Below, in pieces: positions 47,045-59,084 of a DNA stretch of 64,000 nt. How positions within the stretch are numbered: position 1 is the stretch's first letter; each line of letters starts with the position of its first letter. The stretch lies in assembly GCF_001704415.2 (NCBI RefSeq), contig NC_030816.1, positions 83,578,713-83,642,712 on the forward strand, written 5' to 3'. Origin of the DNA: Capra hircus. Taxonomy: Eukaryota; Chordata; Mammalia; Artiodactyla; Bovidae. The notes beneath the pieces were generated by a model. The model searched no databases, was not told the DNA's origin, and was given only the letters and a program-made list of their open reading frames with translations. Position numbers and translations under genes: made by a program.

Positions 47045-47175
47045 GAGTGTGCCCATCAGACAGGACCATCGGCAGAATGGATGAGGAAGCTGTGGTTCAT
47101 ATATGCAAGCAATATTTCTCAGCTATAAAAAAGAATGCATTCGAGCCAGCTCCAGCAAGGTTCTCTTTTGATCTT
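47045..47175 (+). repeat. L1 ORF2 3' scrap
   Basis: GTGCCCATCAGACAGGACC, then AATGGATGAGGAAGCTGTGG and TCAGCTATAAAAAAGAATGC, resemble the 3' end of ruminant L1 ORF2 in sense orientation. It lies in intron 4, shortly before exon 5. Confidence 0.7.
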
Positions 47176-47229
47176 AACCTCAGACGGGCTCTGGGGGAGA
47201 CGCTAAGTGGGGATGATCTGCGTCCGCAG

Positions 47230-47344
47230 GTTTGTGCCTGAGTCCCCCCGATGGCTGTTATCGCAAAAGAGAAACACTGAGGCGATAAAGATCATGGACC
47301 ACATTGCCCAAAAGAACGGGAAGCTGCCTCCTGCCGACCTGAAG
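47230..47344 (+). CDS. SLC22A1: SLC22A1 exon 5 (cytosolic loop)
   Basis: Residues 275-313, ending in phase 0. The acceptor is cgtccgcag and the donor gtgact. It begins FVPESPRWLLSQKRNTEA; PESPRWL is the SLC22 signature in the large loop between TM6 and TM7. The 115-bp length matches the family. Confidence 0.96.
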
Positions 47345-47591
47345 GTGACTCACTTGCAAGGGTTTTCTCTCCTCACTGAATGCTGGGTCGGGTTTAGGAC
47401 TTGGCGCTTGCCTGTGGGACTTGCCTGGGGAGGCGGGAAGGTGCTGGAACTCTTCAGGGTGATGAGTATGATGACCAACCTTGGGGTGGTAGCTGGTGGG
47501 AGGCAGGGGGCGGGGTGGGTGAAGGGCTCTGATGGCGATTCCTGATCACAGTGGCAGCCTGGATGTGGCTGACGCCCTGACTCTCTCCTAG

Positions 47592-47698
47592 ATGCTGTCT
47601 GTAGAGGAGGACATCACTGAGAAGCTGAGCCCCTCGTTCACAGACCTGTTCCGCACGCCCATCCTGAGGAAGTACACCTTCATCCTGATGTACCTGTG
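47592..47698 (+). CDS. SLC22A1: SLC22A1 exon 6 (cytosolic loop, start of TM7)
   Basis: Residues 314-348 plus two bases of 349. The acceptor is tctcctag and the donor gtaagg. It encodes MLSVEEDITEKLSPSF, DLFRTPILRK and the start of TM7 (TFILMYL). Confidence 0.96.
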
Positions 47699-48035
47699 GT
47701 AAGGGGTCTTTCCAAGGCCCCATGCGCTTCCCTGCATGCCCGGGTACACGTCAGAGATGGTGGGCCAACTTACGGAGGGGGGAAACGAGAGGCATGAAAA
47801 AGCATTTCCAGATGGCTTTCCGCTCAAGAAGCTCTTAAAAGACACTTGTATTTCTCCCTTGAGGACATCCCAGTAGAGGAAAGGCCTCATTTTAGTAAGA
47901 AGAAATCCCCATGTAGAAAAGTCAGCAGTGAGCCGGAAGGAGGTGACAGGGTTGCCAGAAACCCCGTGTTTCAGGAGCCAAGTGCTGACTTAGCTCCGGT
48001 AGGTAGATGAGATTTCAGGGATTCCCCAGGACATC

Positions 48036-48240
48036 AGTACTTCTCTGGTGGCTCAGACAGTAAAGCATCTGCCTACAATGTGGGATACCCGGGTTCGATC
48101 CCTGGGTTGGGAAGATATTGGAGAAAGAAATGGCAACCCACTCCAGTACTCTTGTCTGGAAAATCCCATGGACGGAGGAGGCTGGTAGGTTAGAGTCCAT
48201 GGGGTCACAAAGAGTTGGACACGACTGAGTGACTTCATTT
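48036..48240 (+). repeat. Bov-tA-type SINE
   Basis: Forward copy, ACTTCTCTGGTGGCTCAGAC to GACACGACTGAGTGACTTC, in SLC22A1 intron 6. Confidence 0.92.
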
Positions 48241-49344
48241 TCCGGGCTGTCAAAGAGGAAGAAGACTTCCTCATGTCTGAGGACTCGACAGAGCCTGCGG
48301 AAAGCACAGGCGTGCTTTTTTCACACCGATTAGGAAACGCCTGTCCACGCCTAGCACCCCTTGCACACCCAGGGGCCGTGTCACTCTCCCCGGCGGCTTC
48401 CTCGAGATGGGTCTTCTCCCTCTTCCCTTGGGGGGCTGGGTCAGCTCCCCACCTCAGGACTTGCTCCTGCAACCTCGGTGGCCCTTCAGTTACTTCTGGA
48501 AACCCCTGGGCCGAGTATCCGGGTTCCCCTTCCGCTGGGGTCACTCTGCTGCCCTGCCCTTCTTTGCCCTTCTGAGAAATAAGGGTTCCAATGATGAGGG
48601 CAGCGCCTGGCACGTAGCAGCCGCTCCGCAAATATTTGTGGGAGCTTAAATGAGTAACCAGTGTTCCACAGAGTCCATCCTGAGTTCTCTAGACGCTGGG
48701 TTGTCTCCTGGTCCCCAGGCCCTGTGTCTGCAGGCTGGCGCTGGGAGCCCTTGTGCCCGCCGTGTGAGGGGCCCAGGGACCCCTGCAAGCATACCAGGTC
48801 CCTGGTGCATTTCTCTTGATTCTCAGCATCCGACGCCGTGGTACCTCTTGGGTTGGAGGCCCAGGACCCCACAGACAGGAAGGCTTGCTCCCCTCCTGTA
48901 TCAGCCCGGGTCCCATCTCCACCCCTAGCATTCCTGTCGAGGCGGTGATTCTGTCTCCTCAGCCCTCTCACACCCCTCCACGCAAGCTTTCCGCAAATCC
49001 CTCTCTGTCTTGAAAACCTATCCCGAATGTGCCATTTTCTCATCGCCTGTGCTCTTAGGCGTGAGTGTGGCAAACTCCCGCCCAGCTCATCGTGGTAGCC
49101 TCCTTGCTGGCGGTCTGCTCCCGCTCCTGTTCCCCCCTCCCCAGAGCACAGGTCACCGATGGCATCACCTCCTTGTCCACATCCTCATAGTCTTCCTAAT
49201 CCACTGAGAAGAAACCTAGCTTCCTTCCACAGCCTGCAAGGCTTCATGCCATCTGGCTCTGTACACCTTCTCTTACTGTACACGCCCCCTGCCCCCCCTC
49301 GTCTGCTCCATTCATTACAGCGACTCGGGGCCGGGCGGCCCATC

Positions 49345-49500
49345 ACTTCCTGGCTGTGTGACCTTCAGGAAGCTTCTTGACCTCTGTGACTCAGTTTCCT
49401 CATCAGCCAATGGAGGCAATGATAGGATCTACTCACGGGCATGTTGGAAGAATTAATGTGATAATGCTTAGAACAAAGGGCTTAGAACTTAGGAAACGCC
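49345..49500 (+). repeat. MIR element
   Basis: CTGGCTGTGTGACCTTCAGG, then CTCAGTTTCCTCATCAGCC and GGAAGAATTAATGTGATAAT, are MIR core sequence in SLC22A1 intron 6. Confidence 0.8.
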
Positions 49501-49529
49501 CAACAACGACAGACTGCTATTTTTATAGG

Positions 49530-49850
49530 AGTGTGAGAAGGAAATGGCAACCCACTCCAGTATTCCTTCCTGGGAAATCCCATGGACAGAGGAGCCTGGC
49601 AGGCTACAGTCCATGGGGTCGCAAAGAGTCAGACACTTGGCGAAAAAACCATCACCTCTACCTGTAGCAGTGTGTACATGCAGTTTGTGGATTCTGCCAG
49701 AAGATGGCAGCATTGCACATTGTTGACTGCAGTTTGGTTGGTCAGTGGCTAAGTCCCGTCCAACTCTGGGACCACATGGGACCCCATGGGACCCCATGGA
49801 TGGCAGCACGCCAGGCTTCCCTGTTCTTCACCATCTCCCAGAGTTTGTTG
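49530..49850. repeat. Two opposed partial ruminant SINEs
   Basis: 49,530-49,640 is a forward 3' half (GGAAATGGCAACCCACTCC to GTCGCAAAGAGTCAGACAC). 49,733-49,850 is a reversed ART2-like 3' end (GTCAGTGGCTAAGTCCCGTC to CCATCTCCCAGAGTTTG) with a small tandem GGGACCCCAT duplication. Confidence 0.8.
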
Positions 49851-50144
49851 TGATTTGGGGTTTTTGTTTATTTGTTTCTACAGGAAAATCAGGGCTCTAC
49901 GTTCCTTTCTCTTAGGTCAGTGGCTTTCTGAGTAGAAGATGACTGTTGCCATTTAACCATTTAACCCGGCATAGAGAAGCTCCCCCTTGCCCCACCAGGC
50001 TGATCTAAACTCACCGAGTTGCAGGCAGTGCATTCTTATTCTCTTGACACTTTGTTTCAAACAGGAATAATTTAGGACTAGAAACAAAAGCATACCAGAC
50101 TCCCCTGAATGCAGCTTTATAAAACCAGGGAGTGAGTGAGTGAA

Positions 50145-50348
50145 GTAAGTGAAAGTCGTTCAGTCATGTCAGACTCTTTACAACCCTATGGACTACAGCC
50201 TACCAGGCTCCTCTGTCCATGAGACCTTCCAGGAAAGAATACTGGAGTGGGTTGCCAGTCCCTTCCCGAGGGGATTTTCCCGACACAGGGATCGAACTGG
50301 GGACTCCTGCATTGCAGGCAGATTCCTAACCGTCTGAGCCACGAGAGC
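50145..50348 (-). repeat. Bov-tA-type SINE, reverse
   Basis: Minus-strand copy, from TCGTTCAGTCATGTCAGACT to CGTCTGAGCCACGAGAGC, in SLC22A1 intron 6. Confidence 0.92.
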
Positions 50349-50469
50349 TGGACCTTATAAAACCAGGGGGGTGTAGTAATGAGAAACGTCCCCTGTGACC
50401 TCAGTTTTGGAACTGATGGGCAATTTGCATTTCTATAAGAAAGTAATTTCTTATCCACCAAAATCTCTT

Positions 50470-50785
50470 CCCACAGCCAGTACTTCATATCTGCAGGTTC
50501 TGCATCTGGGGATTCAATCAACTGCAGATAAAAAATAGTCAAAAAATTCCAGACAGTCCCCAAAAGCAAACCTTGAATCTGCTGTATGCTGGCAGCTACT
50601 TACACGACACTCATATTATGTTAGGTGTTACAAGTAACCTAGCGTTGGTGTCAGTCTTACGGGAGTGTGCCCATCCTACGCTGATTTATACAATTTACAC
50701 GAGGGACTCGAGCATCCTCGGATTCTGGTACCCTGGGGGGTCCTGGAACCAGTCCCCCATGGTAGTGAGGAATGACTGTACCAAC
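50470..50785 (+). repeat. Tigger/MER-type DNA transposon relic
   Basis: TTCTGCATCTGGGGATTCAA, TTCCAGACAGTCCCCAAAAG, then GTCCTGGAACCAGTCCCCCA and GGAATGACTGTAC follow the layout of an old pogo/Tigger-derived element. The subfamily is not determined. Confidence 0.65.
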
Positions 50786-51537
50786 AGAGTAATTCAATGT
50801 TCCAAAATTGTGCAGTTTGCCCAAAAGTGACCCATGGGATGCTACGTTTTCCCCTGAGTAAGAGAGACCGAGCTGGTCCCCATCCTGTGTGCCATGTTCT
50901 GTAACATGGTTTTTCTTTCCTCAAATATGGGTGAATGGGTCGTGTGCCGTGGGATATGGGGTGAAAGAGAGGAAGGGAATACTGCTGGTTCAAGATGGTG
51001 TGATGTGCGCAGGGGGCCCCCACTGTGGAGCTGGGAAGACTTGGCTGACTCCTCCCCGCCGTGGTGCTCTGGATCCTGGCCCTGGGAAAGACAACCGTGA
51101 CAGCAATAAAATCTGCTCTTCTCTGAGCGCCCACCTACACCAAGCCCTTCTGGTCCACGGCCTCAATGAATTCTCAAGACAGATTCACAGCTGAAGGAAC
51201 TGAGGCACAGAGAGGCTGGTTAACTTACGAAGACCACACAGCTCAGACAGCACTTTGAATCCCGAAACTGCTCACTCCCCACAGCTGTCTCCCGCCCTCC
51301 TTCCCCTTAGAGGCTTGGGGCATCCGATGAGATAGGGCCTGTGTGGTGTTCAGAGCAGGGCTGCCCGCAGGGGCACAGTAAGGAGTAAACGATGGTCGCT
51401 ACATCGTTTGCCATCTCTCGGAAACATGGGTCTGTCCTGTAAGTCACAGGCTCACAAAAATCGTGGAAGAAGCTTCTCAACCAGGAGGGCCCCTTCTGGA
51501 TTTTGACGTCCCCCCACCCCCACCTCTTCTCGTATTA

Positions 51538-51748
51538 CGACTTCCCAGGTGGCTCAGATGGTAAATTGTCTGCCTACAATGTGGGAGACCCGGCTTCGAT
51601 CTCCTGGGTTGGGAAGATCCCCCTGGAGAAGGAAATGGCAACCCACTCCAGTATTCTTGCCTGGAAAATCCCATGGACAGAGGAGCCTGGTGGGCTATAG
51701 TTCTTGGGGTCTCAGAGTCGGACGTGACTGAGCGACCTCACTTACCTT
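51538..51748 (+). repeat. Bov-tA-type SINE
   Basis: Forward copy, ACTTCCCAGGTGGCTCAGAT to GGACGTGACTGAGCGACC, ending about 150 bp before exon 7. Confidence 0.92.
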
Positions 51749-51892
51749 CTTACTTCTCATATTGGTCCGGAACGTTCTACATCCAGCAGTGGATGCTTCC
51801 TTCCAGCTCGCAGGGGCCTCTATCCCAGCCAGTCTCCGGGATCTCACTTCTTCCAAGGAGCTCACCTTTGGCCCGCCTCTCCTGCCGCCCAG

Positions 51893-52107
51893 GTTCACCA
51901 GCTCCGTGGTCTACCAGGGCCTCATCATGCACATGGGCGCCACTGGCGGGAACCTCTACCTGGACTTCCTCTACTCTGCTCTGGTCGAGTTCCCCGCGGC
52001 CTTCATCATCCTCGTCACCATCGACCGCTTCGGCCGCCGCTACCCGCTGGCCACGTTCAACCTGGTGGCCGGGCTGGCCTGCTTCCTCATGATCTTTATC
52101 CCACACG
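51893..52107 (+). CDS. SLC22A1: SLC22A1 exon 7 (TM7-TM9)
   Basis: Residues 349-420 plus one base of 421. The acceptor is gccgcccag and the donor gtgagt. It encodes FTSSVVYQGLIMHMG, YSALVEFPAAFI, the second-half MFS motif DRFGRRYP and ACFLMIFIPH. Met415 and Gly396 fall at the positions of human Met420 and Gly401, allowing for the five-residue shorter loop in exon 1. The length of 215 bp fits the family. Confidence 0.96.
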
Positions 52108-52204
52108 GTGAGTGGTCCACACCCATTGTCTTCCGGGTCGTTGAACCGTGGGAAGAGTGTTGGAACAGGAACAAAGGCAAGGTGCTTACCTGAGTCTAGA
52201 ATTA

Positions 52205-53140
52205 CCTTTTAACAAATTTTAAGTAGAGGTACAGCATACCGACAATGAGCTCTTTTAAAGTGTTCAAGCCAATGAACTTTTCACCTGTATGTATGCCTGG
52301 GCACTGAGATCTGTGCCAAGATAAGGAACATTTCCAGCACCTCGGAAGGTCCCTCACCCTCCTTGGCCACCAACGCTCACCACCCCTGCCCGGGTCACCA
52401 CAGCTCTGGTCTCTGCCACCGCAGATGAAAGTCGGCTGTTCTTGAACTTCATACAATTGAACCATACTGCACCTATGCTTTGGATCGCCTTCATTCACTT
52501 ATTGTGGCGTCTGCAAGGGTCACCCACGTTGTCCCACGAGGGTGTCTCTTGTACTTTTTCACTGTTGGGCAGCCTTGCATTGTAGGAATCCCTCACCCTA
52601 AATCCAGGCCTCTGTTGACTTCAGGCTTCCTAAGGTCACCCTGGACCGCCGTACAAAGAATTAAAGTCGCATCCCTCTTCCTCCTTCTCTTTTCCCTCTA
52701 GAACATAAGCTCCAAGAAGCGGAAACATTCTCTGCTTTGCTCACAGCCGAGCTCCTGTGGCAGAGACACGACTCTATCACGTACACAGAGGAGCTTCCCA
52801 GGTGGTGCTACTGGTAAAGAGCCTGACTGCCAGTAGAAGAGGCATAAGAGATGCAGGTTCAGTCCCTGGGTTGGGAAGATCTAAAGTCATCCAGTGTCTG
52901 CCTATTTGGATTAAGGCTGCAGCGAACATTCCAACACATCTTTTCATGGACACTCACTTCCCTTGCTGGGTCAGGGGGCGGGACACAGGTTAGTTTTAGT
53001 AGATACAGCCAGACAGCTTTTCAGTTCACGCTCCCACGGTGACGCATCAGCTTTCCAGTGGTTCCACAGACTCACTAGCACTTGGCATCATTAGTCTTTT
53101 CAACACCAGCCATCTTGGTGCCTGTTTGCTTGAGTCCATA
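52205..53140 (-). repeat. Old L1 3' fragments, interrupted
   Basis: GGAACATTTCCAGCACCTCG, TTCTTGAACTTCATACAATTG and TTAGTCTTTTCAACACCAGC are antisense L1 3' UTR and ORF2-end sequence. They are interrupted at 52,560-52,882 by the duplicated segment described separately. SLC22A1 intron 7. Confidence 0.7.
52629..52880 (+). repeat. Inverted duplication, left arm (with partial SINE)
   Basis: The segment from CCTAAGGTCACCCTGGACC to TTGGGAAGAT, including a SINE head (GAGCTTCCCAGGTGGTGC), matches the reverse complement of 54,149-54,386. A 33-bp block (52,669-52,701) appears identical in both. SLC22A1 intron 7. Confidence 0.88.
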
Positions 53141-53469
53141 ATTCTTAGCAATCCAAGATAAGCCAAAGCAGAATCTTTTGGGCCACTTTAATTTGAGTAC
53201 ATACATTGCCTTTCTCATTTGTTACTTTTAGAAATGTTAAAAAAAAATAGGAGAGCAGATTTGCTATTTTCTCAGTTTTTATTGCTTGTGCTCGGCAGTT
53301 GTTGGTTTAATGAGTCATTTTGGCAGGCTTTGGGGGCAGGATATTAGGAGAAACATCCCATGAAATCCCTGTTCTCAAGAATTAGACTTTACAGAGCAGG
53401 CTGGAAATTTTAAGAGGTAGCAAAAGGTAGCTCAGGTTTTTTTCTCCCTCCTTTCATGAGCGAGTGAGT

Positions 53470-53672
53470 GAGTGAAGTCGCTCAGTCGTGTCCGACTCTT
53501 TACGACCCCATGGACTGTAGCCCACCAGCTCCTCCATCCATGGAATTTTGCAGGCAAGAATGCTGGAGTGGGTAGCCGTTTCCTTCTCCAGGGGATCTTC
53601 CTGACCCAGGGATTAAACCGGGTCTCCCACAGTGCAGATAGGCGTGACACTGTCTGAGCCACCAGGGACAAA
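53470..53672 (-). repeat. Bov-tA-type SINE, reverse
   Basis: Minus-strand copy, from GTCGCTCAGTCGTGTCCGAC to GTCTGAGCCACCAGGGAC, in the spacer between the two arms of the inverted duplication. Confidence 0.93.
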
Positions 53673-54014
53673 GAAGAAGGAAAAGGTGCCGAGCATCTGA
53701 AATTGGCTCCCCCTGTTTCCCCCTATTTCCCTGTTTCTAGAATCCTGGTAAAGCTGAATGAATGAGTAGAGGTTTTCGTTGTTGCTGTTTTTTAAATAAC
53801 AACGCCAAGTACTGAGAGGGAACCTGGGATCTGAGGCCATTTGGTTATCACCTGGAAGAAGCTTGGGTACTGCGTCCTCTGTCCCGCATCCTCCCAGGAC
53901 CCTCTCCCGGCTCCCACTCTCGCCACTCGCCTTTACTCGTCCTCATCGCATTCGATGACGAGCCTTCGTCTCCTGCTCCAGAAACTATTTCAAGTACCTT
54001 CTATGTATTTGCGT

Positions 54015-54240
54015 GCAGGCATGCTAGTTGTATCTGACTCTTTGTGACCCTCTGGAGCAAAGACCCTTCGGAGCCCATCAGGCTCCTCTCTCCATGGGTT
54101 TCTCCAGGCAAGAATACTGGAGTGGGTTGCTGTGCCTTCCTCTAGGGGATCTTCCCAACCCAGGGGCTGAACCTGCATCTCTTACGTCTCTTGCATTGGC
54201 AGTTGGGTTCTTTACCAGTAGCACCACCTGGGAAGCTCCT
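54015..54240 (-). repeat. Ruminant SINE, reverse (shared by the right arm)
   Basis: Minus-strand SINE, from GCTAGTTGTATCTGACTC to GCACCACCTGGGAAGCTC. Its head half is also present in the left arm at 52,791-52,880, at the same flanking junction. Confidence 0.88.
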
Positions 54241-54386
54241 CTGTGTACTTGACAGAGTGGTCTCTCTGCCCCAGGATCTCAGCCATGAGCAAAGCAGAGA
54301 AAGATTCCACTTCTAGAGGGAAAAGAGAAGGAGGAAGAGGGATGGGGCATTAATTCTTCGTATGGTGGTCCAGGGTGACCTTAGGA
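54149..54386 (-). repeat. Inverted duplication, right arm
   Basis: The reverse complement aligns with 52,629-52,880 across unique-looking flank (GAAGAATTAAT, CCATCCCTCTTCCTCC, CTGCTTTGCTCA, GTACACAGAGGAGCTTCCC) and on into the SINE. The left arm carries about 16 extra bases. Confidence 0.88.
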
Positions 54387-55200
54387 GACCTAAGTGAAGA
54401 GGGGATGAGCCATTTAAACAGCCGGGCAAGGAGGTTTCCAGGAAAGGGAAGAGCAAGAGCAAGGACCCTGAGGATGGGGAGAGCTGGACGCTGGAGGAGC
54501 AGCCGGACCCTGGTGAGCAGGGGACAGGGAGAGATGCCAGCGTGGGTTTTATCCCAAGCGTGGCAGGAAGCCACGTGGCAGGACTGCAGTTGTAAGTGGT
54601 CCCTCCGACTGCTGGGGAGAGTGACCTGGGCCCAGAGGAGGCAGGGCGGTTCTCTGAGGGCAAGGATGCCGTGCATGTCCAGTAGAGAATCTTGCCGAAT
54701 CCATCAAAGCTGCGGAATTTGTGACCAATGCCCTCCTCCAGGTGTCCGAGTGAACTCCCTTATCTTGTATCTCGTAGGAGCCTTAACTAAAGGCTCCGCA
54801 TGGGCTCTCCTCCAGGCAGAGGGCAGCCGAGACCTGGAGAGACCGCGCTGGCTGGCTCTCCCCAGAGCCTCCCGCTGGCGAGGGGACAGACGCCTGTCTT
54901 CCTTGAGTAGCTGGCTCGTGGGGATGAGGGTGAGATGACACGCTGTCTGGGACCCTGGAGGCTCTCTTAGTGAGCCGGCCTGACTCAGGAGTTACTTGTG
55001 GTTTGGGATCTGGGTGAAAACCTAACATCCAGGAGAAGCAGACAATGGTGTCTAATGCTTTGATGGCTCCCCAGGAAGGAGAAGGCTTCTGGACCTGCTG
55101 CTAAGATGCAGAGCCATCTGTTAGGAGGAGATGAGGGTTTGCATCCCTCATCCTCTCAGACCAGTGAAAGATGCTTGGGTTAAAAAAAATGTGTTCTGAG

Positions 55201-55462
55201 GACTTCCCTGGTGGTCCGGGGGTTAAGACTCCAGCTGCCACTGCAGGGACATGGGTTCGATCCTTGCTCTGGCAAAATTCCGTATGCCGCGGAGCCACTA
55301 AGCCCAGGTGTCAGACTGCTGAGCCCAAGTCATAGAGCCCACAAGCTGTAACTCCTGAAGCCTCAGCATCAGACCTAGAGAGTGGCCCCTGCTCGTACAA
55401 CTAGAGAAAGCCCTTGCACAGCCGCGAAGGCTAGGTGCCGTCAAAAATAAATAAATAAAACA
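55201..55462 (+). repeat. CHR-2-type tRNA-derived SINE
   Basis: GACTTCCCTGGTGGTCCGGG, ATGCCGCGGAGCCACTAAGC, CAACTAGAGAAAGCCCTTGC and an AATAAATAAATAAA tail, the layout of the cetartiodactyl CHR-2 family. SLC22A1 intron 7. Confidence 0.85.
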
Positions 55463-55876
55463 TTTTAAAGAATGTGTTGGGAAATGAGAGCTGAGGATGA
55501 GAAATCCGGTCCACCAGCTCTAGGACTTGTGCCCGAGGGAACCACGTTGTTGAGGACCTACTGTGTTTCAAGAGCTGTGTCAGAAAGGACACTATTGCAG
55601 GATAATAAAAAGCCAGGACTGGTGGGGTGGTCACGACGCACAGCTGACACGTGTTATCTCTAAATTTCACCACCACCTTTAAGTTGGGTAAGATTATTTC
55701 CATTTCATAGCTGAGGAGACTGAGGCAGGCAGAAGTAAGCCATTTGCCTTGTCACTCTGCTGACAGGAGGCACAGCTGAGATTCAAAAAAGCACATTCTG
55801 TCCTCTGCACAGTGAAGTCCTCCCTCAAGCATCATCAAGTCCCCAGATCTCTCAGGACTCCATTTAGTTCACGTTA

Positions 55877-56078
55877 GAGGTGGTCGCTGAGTTGTGTCTG
55901 ACTCTTTGGGACCCTATGGACTGTAGCCTGCCAGGCTCCTCTGTCCACGGGATTCTCCAGGCAAGAATACTGGGGCGGGTTGCTGTTTCCTCCTCCAGGG
56001 CATCTTCCCAACCCAGGGATCAAACCCAAGTGTCCTGCACTGCGAGCAGATTCTTTATCATCTGAGCCACCAGGCTCA
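55877..56078 (-). repeat. Bov-tA-type SINE, reverse
   Basis: Minus-strand copy, from GTGGTCGCTGAGTTGTGTCT to ATCTGAGCCACCAGGCTC. It lies about 150 bp upstream of exon 8. Confidence 0.92.
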
Positions 56079-56226
56079 GTTACCTGATCCAAATCTGGAG
56101 GGGTCGGATAAGACAGCCTTTCGGGCCCTTCCAGCTCTCAAGTCCAAGCTCCCAGTCACGGCGTCCCCTGGCAAATCTGTGGGTACAGCCCTCTAGCTCT
56201 CACACCCTCTGTCTCTTTCCTCCCAG

Positions 56227-56335
56227 ATCTGCCCTGGTTGAACATCACGATAGCTTGTGTCGGCCGAATGGGGATCACCATCGGGTTCCAGATGGTGTGC
56301 CTGGTCAACGCTGAGCTGTTCCCTACATTCATCCG
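56227..56335 (+). CDS. SLC22A1: SLC22A1 exon 8 (TM10)
   Basis: Residues 421-456 plus two bases of 457. The acceptor is cctcccag and the donor gtgagt. It encodes LPWLNITIACVGRMGITIG, MVCLVNAELFPTFI, the tenth membrane span with the conserved NAELFPT segment. The 109-bp length matches the family. This is the last exon in the window. Confidence 0.95.
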
Positions 56336-56769
56336 GTGAGTGTATCCATGGGACGGGGTGGCTAGCTGCTGACAGGGCTGTGGGCCAGCCGGGCTCACTG
56401 AGGACCGCTCTTAAAGATGCCCCCCAGGGTGGATGGGTTGCCATTGAGATGGGGGTTGGGCATCAAAGACAGCCCACGCCTGATGCAGTAGAGAAGGTGA
56501 GATGGACAGGTTAAAGTGGACTCAGGGTCACAGCACGTGCTGTACGGAGGGCCAACACAAGAGAAAAGACATCTGGTTACGGGCAGTTCCTGTTTGGACC
56601 GTGACATACAGAGCATTGCCACACGTGGCGTGCAGGTCATCCTGTAAAATTGCTGTTACCCGCCTTTCACGTGTGAGCAGACTGAGGTTTACAAAGGGAA
56701 GGCGACCTCCCCAGGATCACACAGCTAGAAAGTGGCAGGGTCCAGGTAAGAACACACTGCTTCGCCCCT

Positions 56770-58260
56770 CTTATTTTTTTTCAACTAAAGTACGGTTGAT
56801 TTACAATGCTGTGTGTGAATTTCTGCTGCACAGCCAAGAGATTCAGTTGCACGTACCCATAGTAATACATTCTATCTCGTGTTCTTTTCCGCTGCGGCTT
56901 CTCACAGGGCAGTGAGTGACGTCTGCTGTATTCTACAGCAGGGCCTGGCTGTTTGTCCGTCCTGTTTACACTTGTTTGCATCTGCTAGGCCCAACCTCCC
57001 ACTCCATCCCTCCCCTCCCCCTCCCTCTTGGCGACCAAGAACACACTTCTTTCTGCCCTTGAAGCTGGTGTTTCCCTATAACGACAGAATACTTTGTAAG
57101 CATAGCAATGGGCCCAGATCATTCATTGTTTCAAGTCAGGTTTATTGAGGTAGAATTTTCTTAGAGCAAGATTTACCCTCAAAGGCACAGTTTGATGAGT
57201 TTTGATCTGTTCATTTCACCAGCACCATGATCAAGGTGACACAGACGCGTCTCCAACGTGTGCAAATGCGTCCTCCTGTCCCTTTGTGGTCCGCCTTCTC
57301 CCCTCCCACCTCCAGCACCGGGCAAGCCCCGATCTGGGTTCTCTCCCCATGGCTTTGCCGTTTCTTGAATGTTGCATACATGGAGTAACTTGGAGTGCAG
57401 GCTTTTGCGTTTGGCTTCTTTCGCTTGATATCAGGGGACCCATCCAGGCTGTGGCTTGTATAATGCTCCATTCCTCCTTATTGCTGAGTGTGGTTTCCAT
57501 GCGTGGAAGATGGACCACAGTATGTTTCTCCGTTTCTCAGTTCATGGAGGTTTGGGCTTTTTCCAGACAGAGTGATTACAATACAGGTGCCAATAAGTAT
57601 TCACTTACCGGTTTATGAGCTTCCTTGTGACTCAGCTGGTAAAGACTCCGCCTGCCATGCAGGAGATGCTGGTTCTATTCCTGGGTCGGGAAGATCTGCT
57701 GGAGAAAGGATAGGCTACCCACTCCAGTGTTCTTGGGTTTCCTTAGTGGCTCAGCTGGTAAAGAATCTGCCTGCAATGCGGGAGACCTGGGTTCGATCCC
57801 TGGGTTGGGAAGATCCCCTGGAGAAGGGAAAGGCTGCCCACTCCAGTATTCTGGCCTGGAGAATTCCAAGGACTGCATATAAGTCCGTGGAGCTGCAAAA
57901 AGTCGGACACGACTGAGCAACTTTTGCTTCACTATGGGTCTTTGTGTGGACATACGTCTTCATTTCTCTTAGAAAAAAACTTAGGGATGGGTCATATGGT
58001 AGTTGTGTGTTTAAATTCGTGAGAAACTATCACAATGTTTTCCAAAGTGGCCACACCAGTTTCTATCCCACCAGCTGTGTGAGACACAGGTGATTGCTCT
58101 GTATCCTCCCCTGTCCTTGGTGTCGCCAGCTTAAAAAAAAATGTTTGAGCCATTCTTGGAGGTGGTGGTATTATCGTGACTTTGATTTACCTTGTCCTAA
58201 CTACTGATAATGTCGATCACCGTTGCATGTCCTTATTACAATCTGTATCTTAGAAGGCTT
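56770..58260 (-). repeat. L1 3' ends with nested dimeric SINE
   Basis: 56,770-57,120 resembles the 3' UTR of ruminant L1 (GTACGGTTGATTTACAATGC). 57,125-58,260 is an older L1 (GGTTTATTGAGGTAGAATTT, ATGGGTCATATGGTAGTTG, GTTTTCCAAAGTGGCC). A forward dimeric Bov-tA SINE (about 57,615-57,930) is inserted in the latter. SLC22A1 intron 8. Confidence 0.78.
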
Positions 58261-59084
58261 AGTCTAAATGAAGAGTATTTTTATTGTAAAGGATTAACCC
58301 CCTTAAAGTTTAAATTCTGACCTTTGTTAGAGTTTGGCACATTTCTGCAAACTCTTCCCCCACCCCGCCTCACTTTATAAATTCTTTCTTCTCCCCATAT
58401 CATCAGACCAGTGATGTCTAAGAACTATTCCAGCTCTCCATCCTTCTCTTACACCTGGGCAGCCCTCAGAACCCTTTCATGAGCCAGAAGACACTGCCAG
58501 ATTCACTCTTTCCTGCACATCCCTCATTAAAAGGCCCTGTCTCATCTGGAAAAGATTGTTCGGAATGGATACAGAGAGATAAAGGCAAATGAAGGGAAAA
58601 AAATCTACAATTGGCAATTCAGAGCCCAGAGTCTAAAACGGCTGGGCCAAACAATTCCATTGTCATGGCCACTGGACCCAGGGGACTGACTCAGAGTATA
58701 AACTGCCAGAGGTCCTGAGTGCCTGGTCCAAGGCGGAGGAAAGCCAAGTGGCCCATCCTCAAGGGCAGAGCATCCATTTGATGAGGATTCTCAAGAACCA
58801 GGAAAGAAAGCCAGATGTTCAGAAATAACTTTAAACTTGATCCACAGATATCACATGCCAAAGTAAGACAGTCATGAAAGTTTGGGTCTTTTCAATCAAT
58901 TGAATCAAATCTAAATTGGAAAAAAAAGGATCATTTCTGTTCCTTTATTACTTTATAATCACTTCAGGTTGACAGAGTTTCTATTTAGACCATTTTGACC
59001 CTGCTTCTTATGCACAGGAGGCTTCAGAGTTGAACAGCATCCTCCTTCTAACTGTCTGCAACATATACTGTCAAGACCCAAGTG

